Assembly (NCBI GenBank): GCA_002424545.1
Contig: DIKL01000090.1
Span: forward strand, 1-7,412
From: Syntrophaceae bacterium UBA5619
GTDB taxonomy: Bacteria > Desulfobacterota > Syntrophia > Syntrophales > UBA5619
Direction of reading: 5' to 3'
Length of the DNA stretch: 7,412 nucleotides
The position numbers and the translations under genes were made by a program. Every line of letters begins with the position of its first letter. The first letter of the stretch is position 1. Shown here one piece after another: positions 6,144 through 7,412 of the stretch. The notes beneath the pieces were generated by a model. The model saw only the letters and a program-made list of their open reading frames with translations, did not search any database and was not told where the DNA came from.

Positions 6144-7394
6144 TCATCCGCGTTCAAGGACGGTGGCCATCGAGACGCCCCCGCCGCCGCAGAGTGTCGC
6201 CATACCCAGGGTCTTGCCGCGCTTTTTCATCGCGTGCAGCAACGTCACCATGATCCGGCAGCCGGTGGAGCCGACGGGGTGGCCGAGGCCGACTCCCGAG
6301 CCGTTCACGTTGACGATCTCGCGGTTGAATCCGAGCTCCCGCTCGCAGCCCAGGTACTGGGCGGCGAATGCCTCGTTCACCTCGATCAGCTCGAAGTCGG
6401 AGAGCTTCAGGCCGGAACGCATGAGAAGATTCCGGACAGCCGGGACGGGGCTCAGCCCCATGACGGAAGGGTGGCAGCCGCCGCGGCCGACCGCCCGGAT
6501 CCTCGCGAGCGGCTGGATTTGCAGTTCCTTGGCCTTTTCGGCGGACATGATCAGCATTGCGCTCGCCCCGTCGTTTACGCCGGAGGAGTTTCCCGCGGTG
6601 ACCTTGCCGACCTTCGGGATGAACGCGGGCGGCAGCGCGGACAGAGCTTCCATCGTCAGGCCCGGACGGAAATGCTCATCCTTGGCGAAAAACACGGGAG
6701 GCTTTCCCTTCTTCTGGGGAATTTCGACGGGAACGATTTCCTCGGCAAAGTCACCCTCCCGGGTGGCCCGTTCGGCGTTGTTGTGGCTGCGGAGCGCCAC
6801 CTCGTCGATCTCCTCGCGTGTCAGACCGTGCATCTGGGCGATCAGCTCCGCCGTGACCCCCATGATGTAGGGTTTGCCGCGGAAGAGCTCGACGACGCCG
6901 CCCTCCTTCACCGGTCCCTTCTCCAGTCCGGGGAGAAGGTGAGATCCCGCATGGAGGCCGTGGACGATTTCATCCACAAAAACCTGGTCCTGAAAACGGC
7001 ATCCCCAGCGGGCGTTCGGGACGGAATAGGGGATGCCCGACATAAGCTCCATCCCGCCGGCGAGGATGATGTCGGCCATTCCGGCCTGGATCATCGCCAT
7101 TCCGGAGACGATCGCCTCCATCCCGGAGATGCAGACCCGGTTCACGGTTACGGCCGTGACGGTCTCGGGGATGCCCGCCATCAACGCGGCGATCCGGGTG
7201 ACGTTCAACGTGTCCGTCGGCTCCATGCAGCAGCCGAAGCGGACGTCGTCGATCAGCGCGGGGTCGATCCCCGCCCGTTTCACAGCCTCCTTCATGACGA
7301 CGGACCCGAGGGCGGCACAGTTGATGTCCCTGAGCGATCCGCCAAAGGCGCCGACGGCGGTCCGGCAGGCCGATACAATTACGCAATCCTTCAT
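6144..7394 (-). CDS. Thiolase family protein, acetyl-CoA acetyltransferase type
   Basis: A thiolase that condenses two acyl-CoAs or cleaves a 3-ketoacyl-CoA in the cytoplasm. All catalytic elements are present in 416 residues: nucleophile C88 in VNRVCISGMEA, NEAFAAQ (340-346), H372 in GLGHPVGSTG and C402 in TLCGGGGVSMA. The N-terminal SACRTAVGAFGGSL and MGLSPVPAV (312-320) are also standard. It is about 25 residues longer than typical 390-residue enzymes, mainly through an extra stretch near residues 150-175 in the loop before MGVTAE, a region tied to substrate binding in this family. C88 is followed by Ile where Gly or Ala is usual. AGGAGG seven nt before the ATG is a near-perfect ribosome binding site. 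A hairpin after the stop suggests its transcript ends there. Biosynthetic and degradative thiolases cannot be told apart here; next to a carboxylate transporter, a catabolic role is plausible. Confidence 0.95.
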   Translation of the reverse strand: MKDCVIVSACRTAVGAFGGSLRDINCAALGSVVMKEAVKRAGIDPALIDDVRFGCCMEPTDTLNVTRIAALMAGIPETVTAVTVNRVCISGMEAIVSGMAMIQAGMADIILAGGMELMSGIPYSVPNARWGCRFQDQVFVDEIVHGLHAGSHLLPGLEKGPVKEGGVVELFRGKPYIMGVTAELIAQMHGLTREEIDEVALRSHNNAERATREGDFAEEIVPVEIPQKKGKPPVFFAKDEHFRPGLTMEALSALPPAFIPKVGKVTAGNSSGVNDGASAMLIMSAEKAKELQIQPLARIRAVGRGGCHPSVMGLSPVPAVRNLLMRSGLKLSDFELIEVNEAFAAQYLGCERELGFNREIVNVNGSGVGLGHPVGSTGCRIMVTLLHAMKKRGKTLGMATLCGGGGVSMATVLERG

Positions 7395-7412
7395 GATGTT
7401 CCCTCCTGATAT

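Noticed and set aside
6045..7409. A 454-codon plus-strand frame
   Set aside because: It lies antisense to the thiolase, whose catalytic motifs are all intact. The product is His/Asp/Gly-rich with no recognisable domain, as expected from the opposite strand of a GC-rich gene.
1..7412. CRISPR arrays, tRNA or rRNA genes, insertion sequences, attachment sites
   Set aside because: I saw no regularly spaced repeats, cloverleaf-like segments, transposase motifs or terminal inverted repeats in the window.

Overview
The window is GC-rich, and every gene I can support lies on the minus strand, so genes are read from right to left. Iron-sulfur redox proteins next to a thiolase and a solute-binding-protein-dependent carboxylate transporter suggest an anaerobic bacterium, perhaps a Desulfobacterota-type syntroph or sulfate reducer. 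That placement is inference; no marker gene fixes the taxonomy.

Layout in transcription order: (1) 7394-6144, a complete acetyl-CoA acetyltransferase-type thiolase with the full Cys/His/Cys catalytic set, followed within 10 nt by a perfect 10-bp GC hairpin (6113-6135) that probably ends its transcript. (2) 6016-5945, a good sigma70-type promoter (TTGACA-N17-TATGGT) overlapped by GGTCAG/CTGACC operator-like half-sites. (3) 5945-5160, a GntR-family (FadR/FCD type) regulator that probably represses itself and controls the genes after it. (4) 5053-2008, a complete tripartite tricarboxylate transporter in the order tctC (periplasmic binding protein), tctB, tctA, with a strong stem-loop between tctC and tctB. 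(5) 2011-1946, a 21-codon frame joined by ATGA overlaps to tctA on one side and to the next gene on the other. (6) 1949-1401, a CooF-like ferredoxin with 16 cysteines in four [4Fe-4S] motifs. (7) 1370 to the left edge, a long frame with no stop inside the window, encoding a divergent member of the Ni-CO dehydrogenase catalytic subunit (CooS) family.

The last gene is the most unusual item. Its N-terminus is clearly CooS-like and keeps four B-cluster-type cysteines. The two D-cluster cysteines are Asp and Ser, the histidine channel is gone, and about three of the six C-cluster ligands are missing. It is therefore unlikely to oxidise CO by the known mechanism. It may be a CODH-fold protein with an altered or absent active-site cluster, served by the ferredoxin encoded just before it.

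Working model (inference): the GntR protein senses a carboxylate or its CoA-pathway product and controls tctCBA and the two redox genes as one transcript. TctABC imports the compound, the ferredoxin/CooS-like pair does an unknown electron-transfer step linked to it, and the neighbouring thiolase may act in the same catabolic route. The substrate cannot be told from the sequence.
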